DNA of 64,000 nt from Bacillota bacterium (GCA_023451395.1 JAEXZL010000151.1:1-64000); one strand, 5' to 3'. Positions 17,579-27,501 are shown, numbered from the stretch's first letter. Translations and numbers: made by a program. The notes: generated from the letters alone by a model not told the origin.

Positions 17579-19633
17579 ATGAAAATTTCTATTAATAATA
17601 GTCATAAAAGTGTGATTGTTGCCCTGCTGATTGTTTTACTAGCTTCTGTATTCAGTGGGTGTTCAAAGGGAGTCAAGCCCTCTGAAGTATTAGAGCAATA
17701 TAAGGTGAAATGGCAGCAGAAGGATTATCAAGGTATGTATTCAATGCTTTCCGCTGAGAGTAAGGGGAAAATCTCTCAGGAGGATTTTATAAATAGATAC
17801 ACTAATATATACAATGGAATCGAGGCTGAAAATATAAATATAAGCTATTCAGGTTTAGAGGAAGCAGACAAAAGCAAGGATTCTAACGTATCTGTACCCT
17901 TTTCTATGACTATGGATACTCTTGCAGGAAATATTGAGGTTAATGATTATACTGCAATGCTTCTTAAAGAAGAGGTGGATGGTGAGAAAACCTGGGCTAT
18001 TGACTGGAATGAAGGGCTTATATTCCCTAAAATGGAATCTGGGGACAAGGTTGGAGCTCAAAGTTATAGCGGTAAAAGAGGAGGGCTTTATGATAGAAAT
18101 GGAGGTCCCTTAGCTGTTACCGATACAATAATCTCCTTAGGAGTTCATTATGGAAATTTTACTAAAAATAAAGCTGCAAACATGGAAGCTCTTGCAAAGG
18201 TTTTAGACATAAGTACAGAGACAATTGAAAAGAAGCTTCAGGGTTACAGTGATCCTGAGATGTTTGTTCCGATAGTTAAGGTACTTCCAAGCTCAACAGA
18301 TCTTTTAGCTAGGGCTATGGCTATTGAAGGAGTTATTCATCAGAAGATTACTGGAAGAGTCTATCCTGGTGGAGAGGCCTTTGGTTCCTTAATTGGAAAT
18401 TTAGGAGCCATTACTGCAGAAGAGCTTGAAAAACTAGCTGGGGAAGGCTATAGCTCCACTGATTATATAGGTAAAAGAGGTCTTGAACAGGTCTATGATA
18501 AAAGGCTTAAAGGAGAAAACGGAGGAATAATTTATATCTCAAAACAAAAGGATGGAAAGGAAACTGAGAAGATTGTTATAGCTGAAAAGAAGGCAATAGA
18601 TGGAGAAGACATAACTCTTTCTATTGATTCAGAGCTACAAAAGTCAATCTATGCTCAGATAAAGAATGATTTTGGTTCTGCTTCTGCAGTTCATCCTAAA
18701 ACCGGAGAGGTATTGGCACTAGTAAGTGCCCCTTCCTTTGATTCTAACTATTTCTCTACTTACGTACCAGCTTCTGTAGCGAAGCAGTGGGAGGATAATA
18801 ATAATGCCGCTTTTACCAATAGATTTAAGCTTTCCTATGCGCCAGGCTCAGTTTTTAAATTGCTAACTGGTGCCATAGGGCTTGATACAGGCAAGATTAA
18901 ACCATCAGACACCATTAATGTGTCAGGGCTCCAGTGGCAGAAGGACAGCTCCTGGGGTAGCTATAAAGTAACAAGGGTAAAGGATGCGGGAGGCCCAGTG
19001 GATTTAAAGAAAGCTTTCATGTACTCTGATAATATTTATTTTGCCCAGGCTGCTCTAAATATAGGTGGAGCTACCCTTGCTGAAGAGCTTACAAAGCGCT
19101 TTGGTTTGGGAGAGGAATTTCCTTTTGTTTATCCAATGGGTAAATCTCAGGTTTCCAATAGTGGAACCATTGACAGGGATATTCTTTTAGCTGATAGCGG
19201 ATATGGTCAGGGTGAGGTGCTTATGACTCCTCTTCATGTAGCTTTAGCTTTCAGTGCTGTGGCTAATGATGGAAATATAATGACACCAGTATTAGAGGGA
19301 CAAAATTTTTCTATATGGAAGGAAGGCTCTATTTCTAAAGATACCATAAGTATCCTAAAGGAAGATCTCACTGCAGTTGTGGACAGTCCATCCGGTACAG
19401 GGAATGATGCTAAGATTCCAGGAGTAAGCCTTGCAGGAAAAACTGGTACTGCAGAGCTTAAAAAGGATGCTTCAGATACTCAGGCAGATGAATATGGATG
19501 GTTTGCAGTAATGAATAATGATGATCCTAAGATTGTTCTTACCATGATGGTTGAGAGGGTTAAAAATAGAGGCGGAAGCCATTATGTAACTCCAAAAGCT
19601 AAGGCTGTAATGGAAGCTTACTTGAAAAGATAA
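17579..19633 (+). CDS. Class B penicillin-binding protein with MecA_N domain, lipoprotein
   Basis: A 684-residue peptidoglycan D,D-transpeptidase. A lipoprotein signal ends in the lipobox FSGC (Cys near residue 25). An NTF2-like MecA_N domain (about 30-150) is followed by a dimerisation domain with GLYDRNGGPLA, VIHQKITGRVYPGG and YIGKRGLEQVYD, and the transpeptidase domain (about 350-684). The catalytic triad motifs are SVFK (Ser near 424), SDN (near 482) and KTG (near 620). The start is ATG 17579 behind GGGAGGTGAT, not the GTG inside that site. It resembles Bacillus PbpC (PBP3) and the MecA group, which are often weakly beta-lactam sensitive; that phenotype is not deducible here. Confidence 0.9.
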   Translation: MKISINNSHKSVIVALLIVLLASVFSGCSKGVKPSEVLEQYKVKWQQKDYQGMYSMLSAESKGKISQEDFINRYTNIYNGIEAENINISYSGLEEADKSKDSNVSVPFSMTMDTLAGNIEVNDYTAMLLKEEVDGEKTWAIDWNEGLIFPKMESGDKVGAQSYSGKRGGLYDRNGGPLAVTDTIISLGVHYGNFTKNKAANMEALAKVLDISTETIEKKLQGYSDPEMFVPIVKVLPSSTDLLARAMAIEGVIHQKITGRVYPGGEAFGSLIGNLGAITAEELEKLAGEGYSSTDYIGKRGLEQVYDKRLKGENGGIIYISKQKDGKETEKIVIAEKKAIDGEDITLSIDSELQKSIYAQIKNDFGSASAVHPKTGEVLALVSAPSFDSNYFSTYVPASVAKQWEDNNNAAFTNRFKLSYAPGSVFKLLTGAIGLDTGKIKPSDTINVSGLQWQKDSSWGSYKVTRVKDAGGPVDLKKAFMYSDNIYFAQAALNIGGATLAEELTKRFGLGEEFPFVYPMGKSQVSNSGTIDRDILLADSGYGQGEVLMTPLHVALAFSAVANDGNIMTPVLEGQNFSIWKEGSISKDTISILKEDLTAVVDSPSGTGNDAKIPGVSLAGKTGTAELKKDASDTQADEYGWFAVMNNDDPKIVLTMMVERVKNRGGSHYVTPKAKAVMEAYLKR

Positions 19634-19711
19634 GATATTTCTTTTATGGCAATTAATAATTTAAGGATATTATCATAAAAGGATAATCATAAAAGTATAG
19701 TCAAAAAAATA

Positions 19712-19790
19712 AGGGTGACTGATGCAAAGTGATATACACCTCTATATAGGGGAAGCATATCAAAGCGATCAGTCGCCTTTTTTGGGCTTT
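19712..19790. terminator. Long hairpin terminator between PBP and the Rieske oxidoreductase
   Basis: GGTGACTGAT and ATCAGTCGCC form the outer stem, TGATAT/ATATCA an inner stem, and TTTTTTGGGCTTTTTT follows. It separates convergent genes. The enclosed 45 bases make it longer than a normal terminator. Confidence 0.7.
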
Positions 19791-19824
19791 TTTATGGGTT
19801 AATAGATGAAATTAGCTATGGTAA

Positions 19825-21381
19825 TTAGCTTCCGCTTTTCTCAGTATTTATAATTTCAATAGGTTTAATAGCAGGTCCCTCAATAACCTCGCCTTTAAAA
19901 GTAAATCTGGAGCCGTGGCAAGGGCAATCCCAAGTTTTTTCTCCGCTGTTCCACTGAAGCTCACAGCCTAAGTGTGTACAGGTAGTATCAACCATATATA
20001 TTTTTTCATTCTCATCTTTATATGCACCAGTACGTTTACCCTTATAGGAGATAACTCTTCCTTCTCCTGGCTGTAAGTCTTGATAATTATCCTTGAGGCT
20101 TTCAAGTTTTCCTTTTACTAGCTCCATAGCTACATTGGAATTCTGACTTAGAGCATTTTTCAAAGAAGGATCTGCCTTGAATCTTTCTGGTGTATAAACC
20201 TCTTCGTAGGGATTCTTCACACCTAGAACTAAGTCCCTTAAAATATGAGCTGCTGCAGTTCCGTTAGTCATGCCCCATTTTTTGAAGCCTGTAGCTACGA
20301 AAATATTCGGGGTAGAGGAGGTGAGAGGGCCGATATAGGGAAGTTTATCCAGAGTGATTAAATCCTGAGCGGACCAGCGAAAAAGAATTTCCTTTATTCC
20401 AAAGGTGGACTCAGCAAAATCTTTAAGCTTAAGATAGTTACCAAGAGTGAAGCCTCCTTGACCGGTTTTGTGATTTTCTCCTCCTACTAAAAGTATATCC
20501 TCATCCTTATACTTAGCACTCCTTAAGGAGCGGGTAGGACTTTCTACATTTATGTACATTCCACCAGGGAAAGGAGTTTCAGGTTTTATCGCTAATATAT
20601 AGGATCTATCGGCATACATTCTTGCAAAATACATACCCCTCTTCTCATAGAAGGGAAAATGAGTGGCTATTATTACTTTTTTTGCAGTTATTTTGATTCC
20701 ATTTTCAGTAATAATTTTTGTAATTTCGTCCATTTCTACATCCGCAGCACGGGTATCTTCATAAATCTCCACTCCCTTTTTTACTGAGATATCCAGAAGA
20801 TAGCTTAGATATTTTATGGGATTGAATTGTCCCTGATGACTAAGGCTTATGGCTCCCTTGATTTTTATTGGTATGGGAAGCTCCTTGTGGTAGGAGGCAT
20901 CAACTATAGATAATTTCTCATAAGCTTCAAACTCCTTTAGAAGCTTTTCCTCTCCTTCCGGAGTAGAAGCATATAAATATGCTTTTTCTTCCTGGAATTC
21001 ACAATTAATCTTGTGCTCCGCTGCTGTTTTTTTGATAAATTCAAGGGCTGCTTTGTTTGAATCATAATATAATCGAGTTTTCTCTATTCCAAAATGATTA
21101 ATGAGTTCATGATATATAAGACTATGCTGGCAGGTTATCTTAGCAGAGGTATTTCCTGTGGTACCCTGAAGAAGTTTGTTCCCTTCAATTAATGTAACCT
21201 TTTGTCCAGATTGTGATAAAAGATAAGCAGAGGTTATACCTGTTAGACCTCCCCCTACTATTAAAATATCTGTATCAATATCTTTTTCCAGGGAAGAAAA
21301 GCTTGGCAGTGGACAGGAATTAAGCCAGAGAGATGTACTATGTTTTGGAAGTTCCTTTGATGAAAAAGATTGATTTTGCAT
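19825..21381 (-). CDS. FAD-dependent oxidoreductase with C-terminal Rieske domain
   Basis: A 518-residue fusion. Residues 35-60 hold the FAD-binding GGGLTGITSAYLL motif of a DAO-type oxidoreductase. The C-terminal 90 residues are a Rieske [2Fe-2S] domain with CTHLGC and CPCHGS supplying two Cys and two His ligands. The architecture matches the Bacillus YhfW group. It should be a cytoplasmic flavoenzyme passing electrons between FAD and the Rieske cluster. The substrate is unknown. The start is ATG 21381 behind AGGAGG, and it is monocistronic. Confidence 0.9.
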   Translation of the reverse strand: MQNQSFSSKELPKHSTSLWLNSCPLPSFSSLEKDIDTDILIVGGGLTGITSAYLLSQSGQKVTLIEGNKLLQGTTGNTSAKITCQHSLIYHELINHFGIEKTRLYYDSNKAALEFIKKTAAEHKINCEFQEEKAYLYASTPEGEEKLLKEFEAYEKLSIVDASYHKELPIPIKIKGAISLSHQGQFNPIKYLSYLLDISVKKGVEIYEDTRAADVEMDEITKIITENGIKITAKKVIIATHFPFYEKRGMYFARMYADRSYILAIKPETPFPGGMYINVESPTRSLRSAKYKDEDILLVGGENHKTGQGGFTLGNYLKLKDFAESTFGIKEILFRWSAQDLITLDKLPYIGPLTSSTPNIFVATGFKKWGMTNGTAAAHILRDLVLGVKNPYEEVYTPERFKADPSLKNALSQNSNVAMELVKGKLESLKDNYQDLQPGEGRVISYKGKRTGAYKDENEKIYMVDTTCTHLGCELQWNSGEKTWDCPCHGSRFTFKGEVIEGPAIKPIEIINTEKSGS

Positions 21382-21702
21382 AAATATACCTCCTATTATT
21401 TTAAAACTATATTATGTACAAAGAGTTTAAATTTTATGTATAGAGCTTAGAACTTACGGGATATCTGTTTCAATAAAAGAAATATTACTCCTGTAGATTA
21501 TTTTTAATTTAAGAAGTAAAAATAGAGTGTTGTTATCATTTAAATTGATAAATACTTTAATTCTTATTAATTTAATATAATAAAGAATATTTTAAATAGT
21601 AACATACTTCCATTGACTGCTACGAGTTAAAGTGATAAAATATAAAAAATTCTTAACATTTGATGATATGAATTTAATAAAAATATGAACAGGATTAAGC
21701 CT

Positions 21703-21749
21703 ATATATTAGGTGCTTTATGAATATTTAATTGGACAAGCCTAATATAT
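21703..21749 (+). promoter_or_regulatory. Leader hairpin upstream of the ABC transporter
   Basis: ATATATTAGG (21703-21712) pairs with CCTAATATAT (21740-21749), extended by CTT/AAG across a two-base bulge. It lies 68 bp before the substrate-binding gene. No T-box or TRAP signature is visible. The rest of the 435-bp gap (21382-21816) shows only AT-rich sequence. Confidence 0.35.
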
Positions 21750-21816
21750 TGCATATATTAACAGTTCCTATTCATAACAATCTATCTAAATATTATTAGA
21801 CAAGGAGAAAACAGAT

Positions 21817-22794
21817 ATGAAAAAATTTTCAAAACTTTTGGCTGTCATCCTTTCTGCATCAACGATAATTTCTATGACTGCCTGTAACAGCAATGATTCA
21901 AATGGTGATGCAGCAAAGGCTAAATATAATATTGGTATAGTTCAATATATGGAGCATTCTGCTTTAGACCTTGCTACGGAAGGATTCCAAAAGGCTCTTA
22001 AAGAAAAGCTAGGTGATGATGTTTCCTTTGATTTGCAAAATGCTCAGGGAGAGCAGACAAATAACGGTACCATTGTGACAAAGTTTGTGAATGATAATGT
22101 GGATCTCATAATGGCAAATGCAACACCATCGGTTTTAGCTGCACGTGAAGCTACAGACACAATTCCAATTGTAGGTACTTCAGTTACTGACTATGTTGAA
22201 TCAGGTATAGTGAAATCAGATTCAGCACCAGGAGGAAATGTTACTGGTGCTTCTGACCTAAATCCAGTAGAGGTTCAGGTTAAATTAATGAAAGAGCTCT
22301 GCCCGGATGTAAAGACTGTTGGAATAGTTATTAGTTCAGCAGAGGAAAATTCAAGAATTCAGGCAGAAGAGGCTAAGGTTGCTTTTGAGGCTGCAGGCTA
22401 TACTGTTAAGGTTTATACCGCTGCTGATTCTAATGAGCTACAGCCAGTATTTACTAAAGCTTCTCAGGAAGTGGATGGCTTCTATGAGCCAACAGATAAT
22501 CTTGTTGCAAATAATATGGAAATTGTTAAGAATGTTACTGTGCCTGCAGGTAAACCAGTTATAACTGGGGAAAAATCTATGTGTGAAGTAGGTGGGTTAG
22601 CTACTTATTCTATAGATTACTATAAGTTAGGTTATGCTGCTGGTGAACAAGCTTATGAAATCTTAGTAAATGGTAAGGATCCTGCATCTATGGAAATTGT
22701 TCATATGAAGACAGATGAACTGGAGCTCTATATCAATGAGGATATTCTTAAGGAGCTCGGACTAACAGTGCCTGAAAGCCTTAAGAGTAAATAA
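21817..22794 (+). CDS. ABC transporter substrate-binding lipoprotein, TrpX-like
   Basis: A 325-residue extracytoplasmic binding protein of the ABC_sub_bind (TrpX/YtrF-like) family. The signal peptide ends in the lipobox MTAC (Cys about residue 23). The mature part starts NIGIVQYMEHSALD and contains VKTVGIVISSAEENS and the late YKLGYAAGEQA segment typical of the family. With the two following genes it makes a complete importer. In streptococci the related TrpXYZ takes up tryptophan; other substrates occur, so tryptophan or another aromatic compound is only a hypothesis here. Confidence 0.88.
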   Translation: MKKFSKLLAVILSASTIISMTACNSNDSNGDAAKAKYNIGIVQYMEHSALDLATEGFQKALKEKLGDDVSFDLQNAQGEQTNNGTIVTKFVNDNVDLIMANATPSVLAAREATDTIPIVGTSVTDYVESGIVKSDSAPGGNVTGASDLNPVEVQVKLMKELCPDVKTVGIVISSAEENSRIQAEEAKVAFEAAGYTVKVYTAADSNELQPVFTKASQEVDGFYEPTDNLVANNMEIVKNVTVPAGKPVITGEKSMCEVGGLATYSIDYYKLGYAAGEQAYEILVNGKDPASMEIVHMKTDELELYINEDILKELGLTVPESLKSK

Positions 22795-22813
22795 ATTGGT
22801 ACTTTAAAATCAT

Positions 22814-22844
22814 AGTAGCGGTGAGGCAAGCCCACATCGCTACT
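22814..22844 (+). other. Intercistronic hairpin after the binding-protein gene
   Basis: AGTAGCG (22814-22820) pairs with CGCTACT (22838-22844), with further pairing inside. Such hairpins between binding-protein and permease genes commonly limit downstream expression or protect the upstream mRNA. Confidence 0.5.
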
Positions 22845-22893
22845 TTATATTTTATATATTACAAATAATAATTAACGTTTAGGAGGAGTAAAA

Positions 22894-23811
22894 TTGGACT
22901 TAGTAGCTCTTGTATCTGCACTGCCTGGCTCCATTGCACAAGGACTTATTTGGGGTATTATGGCTCTGGGGGTATATCTCACTTACAAAGTTTTAGATTT
23001 AGCAGATTTAACAGTAGACGGAAGCATTGCTACCGGTGGAGCAGTAGCAGCGGTGTGTATTCTTAACGGTATGGACCCCATGCTTTCTTTAGTTTTTGCT
23101 TTTATTGTTGGAATGGTGGCAGGCCTTGCTACAGGAGTTTTGCATACACTGATGGGAATTCCAGCTATCCTTGCTGGTATTCTAACCCAATTAGCACTGT
23201 ATTCCATTAATATGAGAATAATGGGTAAATCTAATGTTTCCATCAGTGTTGATAAATATGACTTAGTTGTTAGCCTTAGACATATTAATAAGTCAATAGT
23301 GATAGCACTTATTTTTGTTGCTGTGATAATAGCTTTGCTTTATTGGTTTTTTGGAACAGAGCTTGGAAGCTCTATTCGCGCTACAGGCTGTAACGAGAAT
23401 ATGGCTCGAGCTCAAGGAATAAACACTAACTTTAATAAGGTTCTAGGTCTTATGCTCTCTAATGGTCTTGTTGGTATAGCAGGTGGACTATATGCGCAGT
23501 ATCAGGGGAATGCAGATGTGAATATGGGCCGTGGTGCCATAGTTATTGGATTAGCGGCAGTTATCATAGGTATAGTATTAGGAGAAGCAATAATAGGAAA
23601 ATATTTTAATTTTGCTGCCCGTCTGTGCGTTATTGTTTTAGGTGCTATAATTTACTACATTGTTATTGCAATAGTTCTCCAGTTAGGGCTATCCACAACA
23701 GATTTAAAACTTTTCTCTGCCTTGATTGTGGCACTCTTTCTGGCTTTACCTTATTTGAAAGGGCGGTACTTTAGTACGAGAGCAAGAAAAGGAGGCAATA
23801 AAAATGCTTGA
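22894..23811 (+). CDS. ABC transporter permease, TrpY-like
   Basis: A 305-residue polytopic permease of the branched-chain-type family with about eight membrane segments. It contains GSSIRATGCNENMARAQGIN, the cytoplasmic loop that contacts the ATPase, and VGIAGGLYAQYQG. The start is TTG 22894 with AGGAGG upstream. Its end overlaps the ATPase gene by eight bases, indicating coupled translation. Confidence 0.9.
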   Translation: MDLVALVSALPGSIAQGLIWGIMALGVYLTYKVLDLADLTVDGSIATGGAVAAVCILNGMDPMLSLVFAFIVGMVAGLATGVLHTLMGIPAILAGILTQLALYSINMRIMGKSNVSISVDKYDLVVSLRHINKSIVIALIFVAVIIALLYWFFGTELGSSIRATGCNENMARAQGINTNFNKVLGLMLSNGLVGIAGGLYAQYQGNADVNMGRGAIVIGLAAVIIGIVLGEAIIGKYFNFAARLCVIVLGAIIYYIVIAIVLQLGLSTTDLKLFSALIVALFLALPYLKGRYFSTRARKGGNKNA

Positions 23812-24598
23812 TATTAAAAACATTTATAAAACTTTCAACGGTGGTACAGTAAATGAAAAGATTGCCTTAAATGGGGTAAGCCTAACCTTAAAGGAAGGAG
23901 AGTTTGTAACTGTCATAGGGGGGAACGGGGCTGGAAAGTCCACGGCACTCAATGCTGTAGCAGGTGTTTTTCCTGTGGATTCAGGCTCTATTTATATTGA
24001 TGGTATAGATGTAACAAGGTTATCGGAGCATAAAAGAGCAAAATATCTTGGCCGCGTCTTTCAGGACCCTATGAATGGAACTGCTGCCAATATGAATATT
24101 GAAGAAAATCTTGCACTGGCAGCAAGAAGGGGTAAAATCCGAAGCTTAAGATGGGGTATTACTTCAGCAGAACGGAAGGAGTATAAGGAATTATTAAAAA
24201 CCCTTGATTTAGGGCTTGAGAACCGTCTTACCTCTAAGGTGGGACTTTTATCAGGAGGACAGCGTCAGGCCTTAACCTTGCTTATGGCAACCTTAAAAAA
24301 GCCAAAGCTTCTCCTATTAGATGAGCATACTGCTGCCCTTGATCCTAAGACAGCAGAAAAGGTGCTGGAAATTTCAGATAGGATTATTTCAGAAAATACC
24401 CTTACTGCCATGATGGTTACACATAATATGAAGGATGCAATTGCTCATGGCAATAGACTTATTATGTTTTATGATGGGAAGATCATCTTAGATATTGCCA
24501 ATGAGGATAAAAAGAAGCTTACTGTAGAGGATTTGCTTTATGAGTTTGAAAAAGCTAGTGGTGAAGAATTCTCCAGTGATAGAGCTCTTTTGGTGTGA
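23804..24598 (+). CDS. ABC transporter ATP-binding protein, TrpZ-like
   Basis: A 264-residue ABC ATPase. Walker A is GGNGAGKST, the signature LSGGQRQAL, Walker B LLLLDEHTAALD and the switch His is in MVTHNM. The Walker B Glu is present, so it should hydrolyse ATP. It is translationally coupled to the permease gene and is the last gene before the terminator. Confidence 0.93.
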   Translation: MLDIKNIYKTFNGGTVNEKIALNGVSLTLKEGEFVTVIGGNGAGKSTALNAVAGVFPVDSGSIYIDGIDVTRLSEHKRAKYLGRVFQDPMNGTAANMNIEENLALAARRGKIRSLRWGITSAERKEYKELLKTLDLGLENRLTSKVGLLSGGQRQALTLLMATLKKPKLLLLDEHTAALDPKTAEKVLEISDRIISENTLTAMMVTHNMKDAIAHGNRLIMFYDGKIILDIANEDKKKLTVEDLLYEFEKASGEEFSSDRALLV

Positions 24599-24605
24599 TT
24601 TTTTT

Positions 24606-24643
24606 AAAGCTGTCGTAGATAATTAATCTATGGCAGCTTTTTT
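24606..24643 (+). terminator. Rho-independent terminator of the ABC operon
   Basis: AAAGCTGTCGTAGAT pairs with TCTATGGCAGCTTT (G-U pairs included) around AATTAA and ends in a T run. Confidence 0.85.
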
Positions 24644-24768
24644 AGCTGCTTAAAAATTTCTATGTCCTTAAAAATAATTATGTTAAAATATTTTAGTAAA
24701 GCTTAAAGTAGCTAGTTAAAGCAGTAAAGACAACATAGCTGCTGCTTTATAAAATATAATTATATGGG

Positions 24769-25734
24769 GTGATTAAAATTTCAATAAGCAGCTTTTTGAA
24801 GCTTGTGGAGATTCAGACTAAGGTGGCCAGTGTAGTTCCTTTTTTCTTAGGGAGTCTTTATGCCATCTATAGATTTGAAAGCTTTAGCTTTAAAAATTTC
24901 ATGTTAATGTTTATTTCTCTTATCTGCATAGATATGGCAACTACAGGAATCAACAACTACATAGACTATAAAAAGGCAATAATAACAGAAGGCTTTAACT
25001 ATGAAAGCCATAATGCAATAGTTAGAGATAAGCTAAAGGAAGTAAATGTGGTAGTGACAATATTATCTTTAATTGCTATTGCCGCAGTCTTTGGTGTTCT
25101 ATTATTTTTAAATACCGATTATGTGGTGCTTTTATTGGGAATGTTATCCTTTGCCATAGGTGTACTTTATTCTTTCGGTCCTGTTCCTATTTCTAGGACA
25201 CCTTTAGGGGAAATATTTTCAGGCTTTACCATGGGATTTATAATATTATTTTTATCAGTGTATATTCATGTATTTACTGGAGATCTTGTTGGATTGCATT
25301 TTGCAGAAGGAATCTTTGCTATAAGTCTGAATGTTAAGGAGATATTATTTATATTCTTGATTTCCATAACTACCATAAGCGGTATAGCAAATATAATGCT
25401 TGCAAATAATCTTTGTGATATAGAGGATGACAGAGAAAACAGAAGATACACCTTGCCTATTTATATTGGAAGAGAAAATGGACTTAAGCTCTTTAAATGG
25501 TTGTACTACATTTCATATATTGATATTGTTATACTGATTTTATTAGGGGTGGAGCCTATCACTGCGGCTCTTGTGCTTCTAACCTTTATTCCTCTTAGAA
25601 ATAATATAAGAGTATTTTATAATGAACAAAGCAAGGAGAAGACCTTTATCCTTGCTGTAAAGAACTTCCTTCTACTAAATGGTTCTCATATAGTTGCCTT
25701 AGCTGTAGGAATATCTATAAGGGCAATATTTTAA
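24769..25734 (+). CDS. UbiA-family prenyltransferase (MenA-like)
   Basis: A polytopic protein of about 320 residues with eight or nine membrane segments. Two Asp-rich motifs mark the UbiA superfamily: INNYIDYKKA (first, with Asn and Asp for Mg-prenyl diphosphate) and ANNLCDIEDDRENRRYTLP (second). The closest type is 1,4-dihydroxy-2-naphthoate prenyltransferase. No other menaquinone genes are nearby, and many clostridia lack quinones, so another aromatic acceptor is possible. The start is uncertain: GTG 24769 sits inside a GGGGTGAT Shine-Dalgarno-like sequence, and ATT 24778 would have better spacing. Confidence 0.8.
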   Translation: MIKISISSFLKLVEIQTKVASVVPFFLGSLYAIYRFESFSFKNFMLMFISLICIDMATTGINNYIDYKKAIITEGFNYESHNAIVRDKLKEVNVVVTILSLIAIAAVFGVLLFLNTDYVVLLLGMLSFAIGVLYSFGPVPISRTPLGEIFSGFTMGFIILFLSVYIHVFTGDLVGLHFAEGIFAISLNVKEILFIFLISITTISGIANIMLANNLCDIEDDRENRRYTLPIYIGRENGLKLFKWLYYISYIDIVILILLGVEPITAALVLLTFIPLRNNIRVFYNEQSKEKTFILAVKNFLLLNGSHIVALAVGISIRAIF

Positions 25735-25736
25735 AA

Positions 25737-25768
25737 AAGAGCAGCTTTTATAGCTGCTCTTATTTTTT
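25737..25768 (+). terminator. Rho-independent terminator
   Basis: AAGAGCAGCT and AGCTGCTCTT form a perfect 10-bp stem followed by ATTTTTT directly after the prenyltransferase gene. Confidence 0.9.
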
Positions 25769-25861
25769 GTGAATTTATTGCAAAAGCTTATAAAGTTGTG
25801 TGTAATAATTTCCACATAGTGATAAAATATCCTTATAAGACATAGATAGGAGGTAATAATT

Positions 25862-27307
25862 TTGTATGATGTAGCAATTATAGGCGCTGGTGTTGTAGGA
25901 AGTGCTATTGCCAGAGAGCTTTCAAGATACAAGCTAAAAATCTGCCTTTTAGAGAAGGAGGATGATGTTACAACTGGAGCATCTAAAGCAAATAGCGGTA
26001 TTGTTCATGGAGGCTACTCAGCAAAGTATGGCACTTTAAAGGGAAAGCTTTGCGTTAAAGGTAATTCAATGTTTCAAAAGCTCAATGAGGAACTAAACTT
26101 TGGCTATAGAAACACAGGAGCACTGGTTATTGGTTTTACAGAAAAGGATCGAGAAACCATACAGGGCCTCTATGACAATGGTAAGAAGATTGGCTGTGAG
26201 GAGGATTTAGAAATTCTAGAGCATGACAGAATAAAGGAGCTGGAACCACATTTAAATGATGAGGTTAAGGTCGCTCTTTACTCTAAAAGCGTTGGAGTTG
26301 CATCCCCCTATGAGATGACCATTGCTCTTGCAGAAAATGCAATAGAAAATGGAGTTCAGTTAAAGCTTAACAGTGCAGTGACAGCTATAGAGAAAAAGGA
26401 AGATTATTTTATCATCACTACAGAAGGAGAAGCCATAGAAAGCAGGTATGTAATAAATGCCGCAGGTTTATACAGCGATCTTATAGCTAATATGGTTGGC
26501 CTTAATGATTTTAAGATAATTCCAAGAAGAGGACAATATGTACTTTTTGGACAGGATCAGAGCTATCTTGTAAATACAGTAATCTTTCAGGTTCCCACAG
26601 AGAAGGGTAAGGGCATACTTGTGACCACCACTTATCATGGAAACTTTATGCTAGGGCCAAATGCAGAAGATATGGGTCCAAGGGATGATGTAGGAACAAC
26701 TGTGGAAAGCTTAGAAGAGGTTGTGGAAACCGCAAGGCTTTCAATTAAGGATTTCGATATAAAAAGAGCCTTAACCACCTATTCAGGCATAAGAGCAACC
26801 AGCGACACCAACGATTTTATCATTGAAGAAAGCAAGGTAAAGGGCTTTATTAATGTGGCAGGAATTGATTCCCCAGGGCTAACATCCTCACCAGCCATAG
26901 CAGAAATGGTTGCAGGGATATTAGAAGCAGCTGGAGCAGAGCTCATTAAGAAGGAAGACTTCCAGCCTTATAGAAAGGGTATAATAATAAAGAAGGATGA
27001 AAGCTTTGATGGTGAGATAGATCATAAGGATCCAAAGAAGAATATCATCTGCCGCTGCGAGAGAGTCACTGAAGCAGAGATAGTGGATGCTATCCATAGA
27101 GGCATACCTGTAACCAGCATAGATGCAGTTAAGAGGCGCACTAGAGCGGGTATGGGAACCTGTCAGGGAAACTTCTGCAGAAACAGAGTAAAAGCAATAA
27201 TTGCTCGGGAAACAGGCCTTCCAATAGAAGAAATAACCCAAAGAGGCAAAAGCGAGGCTTCAGCCCCTATAAGAGTCAACATCAAAGAAATCCGTCGCTT
27301 TAAATAG
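25862..27307 (+). CDS. GlpA-like FAD-dependent oxidoreductase with BFD [2Fe-2S] domain
   Basis: A 481-residue flavoprotein. The FAD motif GAGVVGSAIARELS opens the protein. A DAO/glycerol-3-phosphate-dehydrogenase-like body contains GASKANSGIVHGGY and VINAAGLYSD. The last 90 residues are a BFD-like iron-sulfur domain with four Cys (CRCER, then GTCQGNFC). In clostridia this type is usually encoded with a pyridine-nucleotide disulfide oxidoreductase and a small DUF1667 protein, which are absent here. Glycerol-3-phosphate or a 2-hydroxy acid are possible substrates. The start is TTG 25862 with TAGGAGG upstream. Confidence 0.87.
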   Translation: MYDVAIIGAGVVGSAIARELSRYKLKICLLEKEDDVTTGASKANSGIVHGGYSAKYGTLKGKLCVKGNSMFQKLNEELNFGYRNTGALVIGFTEKDRETIQGLYDNGKKIGCEEDLEILEHDRIKELEPHLNDEVKVALYSKSVGVASPYEMTIALAENAIENGVQLKLNSAVTAIEKKEDYFIITTEGEAIESRYVINAAGLYSDLIANMVGLNDFKIIPRRGQYVLFGQDQSYLVNTVIFQVPTEKGKGILVTTTYHGNFMLGPNAEDMGPRDDVGTTVESLEEVVETARLSIKDFDIKRALTTYSGIRATSDTNDFIIEESKVKGFINVAGIDSPGLTSSPAIAEMVAGILEAAGAELIKKEDFQPYRKGIIIKKDESFDGEIDHKDPKKNIICRCERVTEAEIVDAIHRGIPVTSIDAVKRRTRAGMGTCQGNFCRNRVKAIIARETGLPIEEITQRGKSEASAPIRVNIKEIRRFK

Positions 27308-27324
27308 TAGTTGACTAAATAGTA

Positions 27325-27353
27325 GGTGCCAGGCACCGGAGAAAAGAGATTTT
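27325..27353 (+). repeat. Dispersed GGTGNCAGGCACC repeat, copy 1
   Basis: This 29-bp element starts with GGTGCCAGGCACC, a palindrome, and continues with GGAGAAAAGAGATTTT. A second copy at 27502-27530 matches at 26 of 29 positions. It resembles REP-like elements; both copies lie in the 350-bp gap between the oxidoreductase and the tRNA. Confidence 0.65.
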
Positions 27354-27501
27354 GAAGATATCACAAGAAAAATAAAGATATATAGGGATTTTCAATAATT
27401 ATAATACTGAGATAAGAATTATGAGAAGTGGATAAGTGGAGATTTGGAGAATCTTATACTGCTTTTCTTTTATTTTGCCTTTTTTTCTTTGGTGACTCTC
27501 T

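Noticed and set aside
21382..21816. T-box leader before the TrpX-like gene
   Set aside because: No GGGTGGNACCGCG-type T-box sequence or specifier structure could be found; only a plain hairpin is seen.
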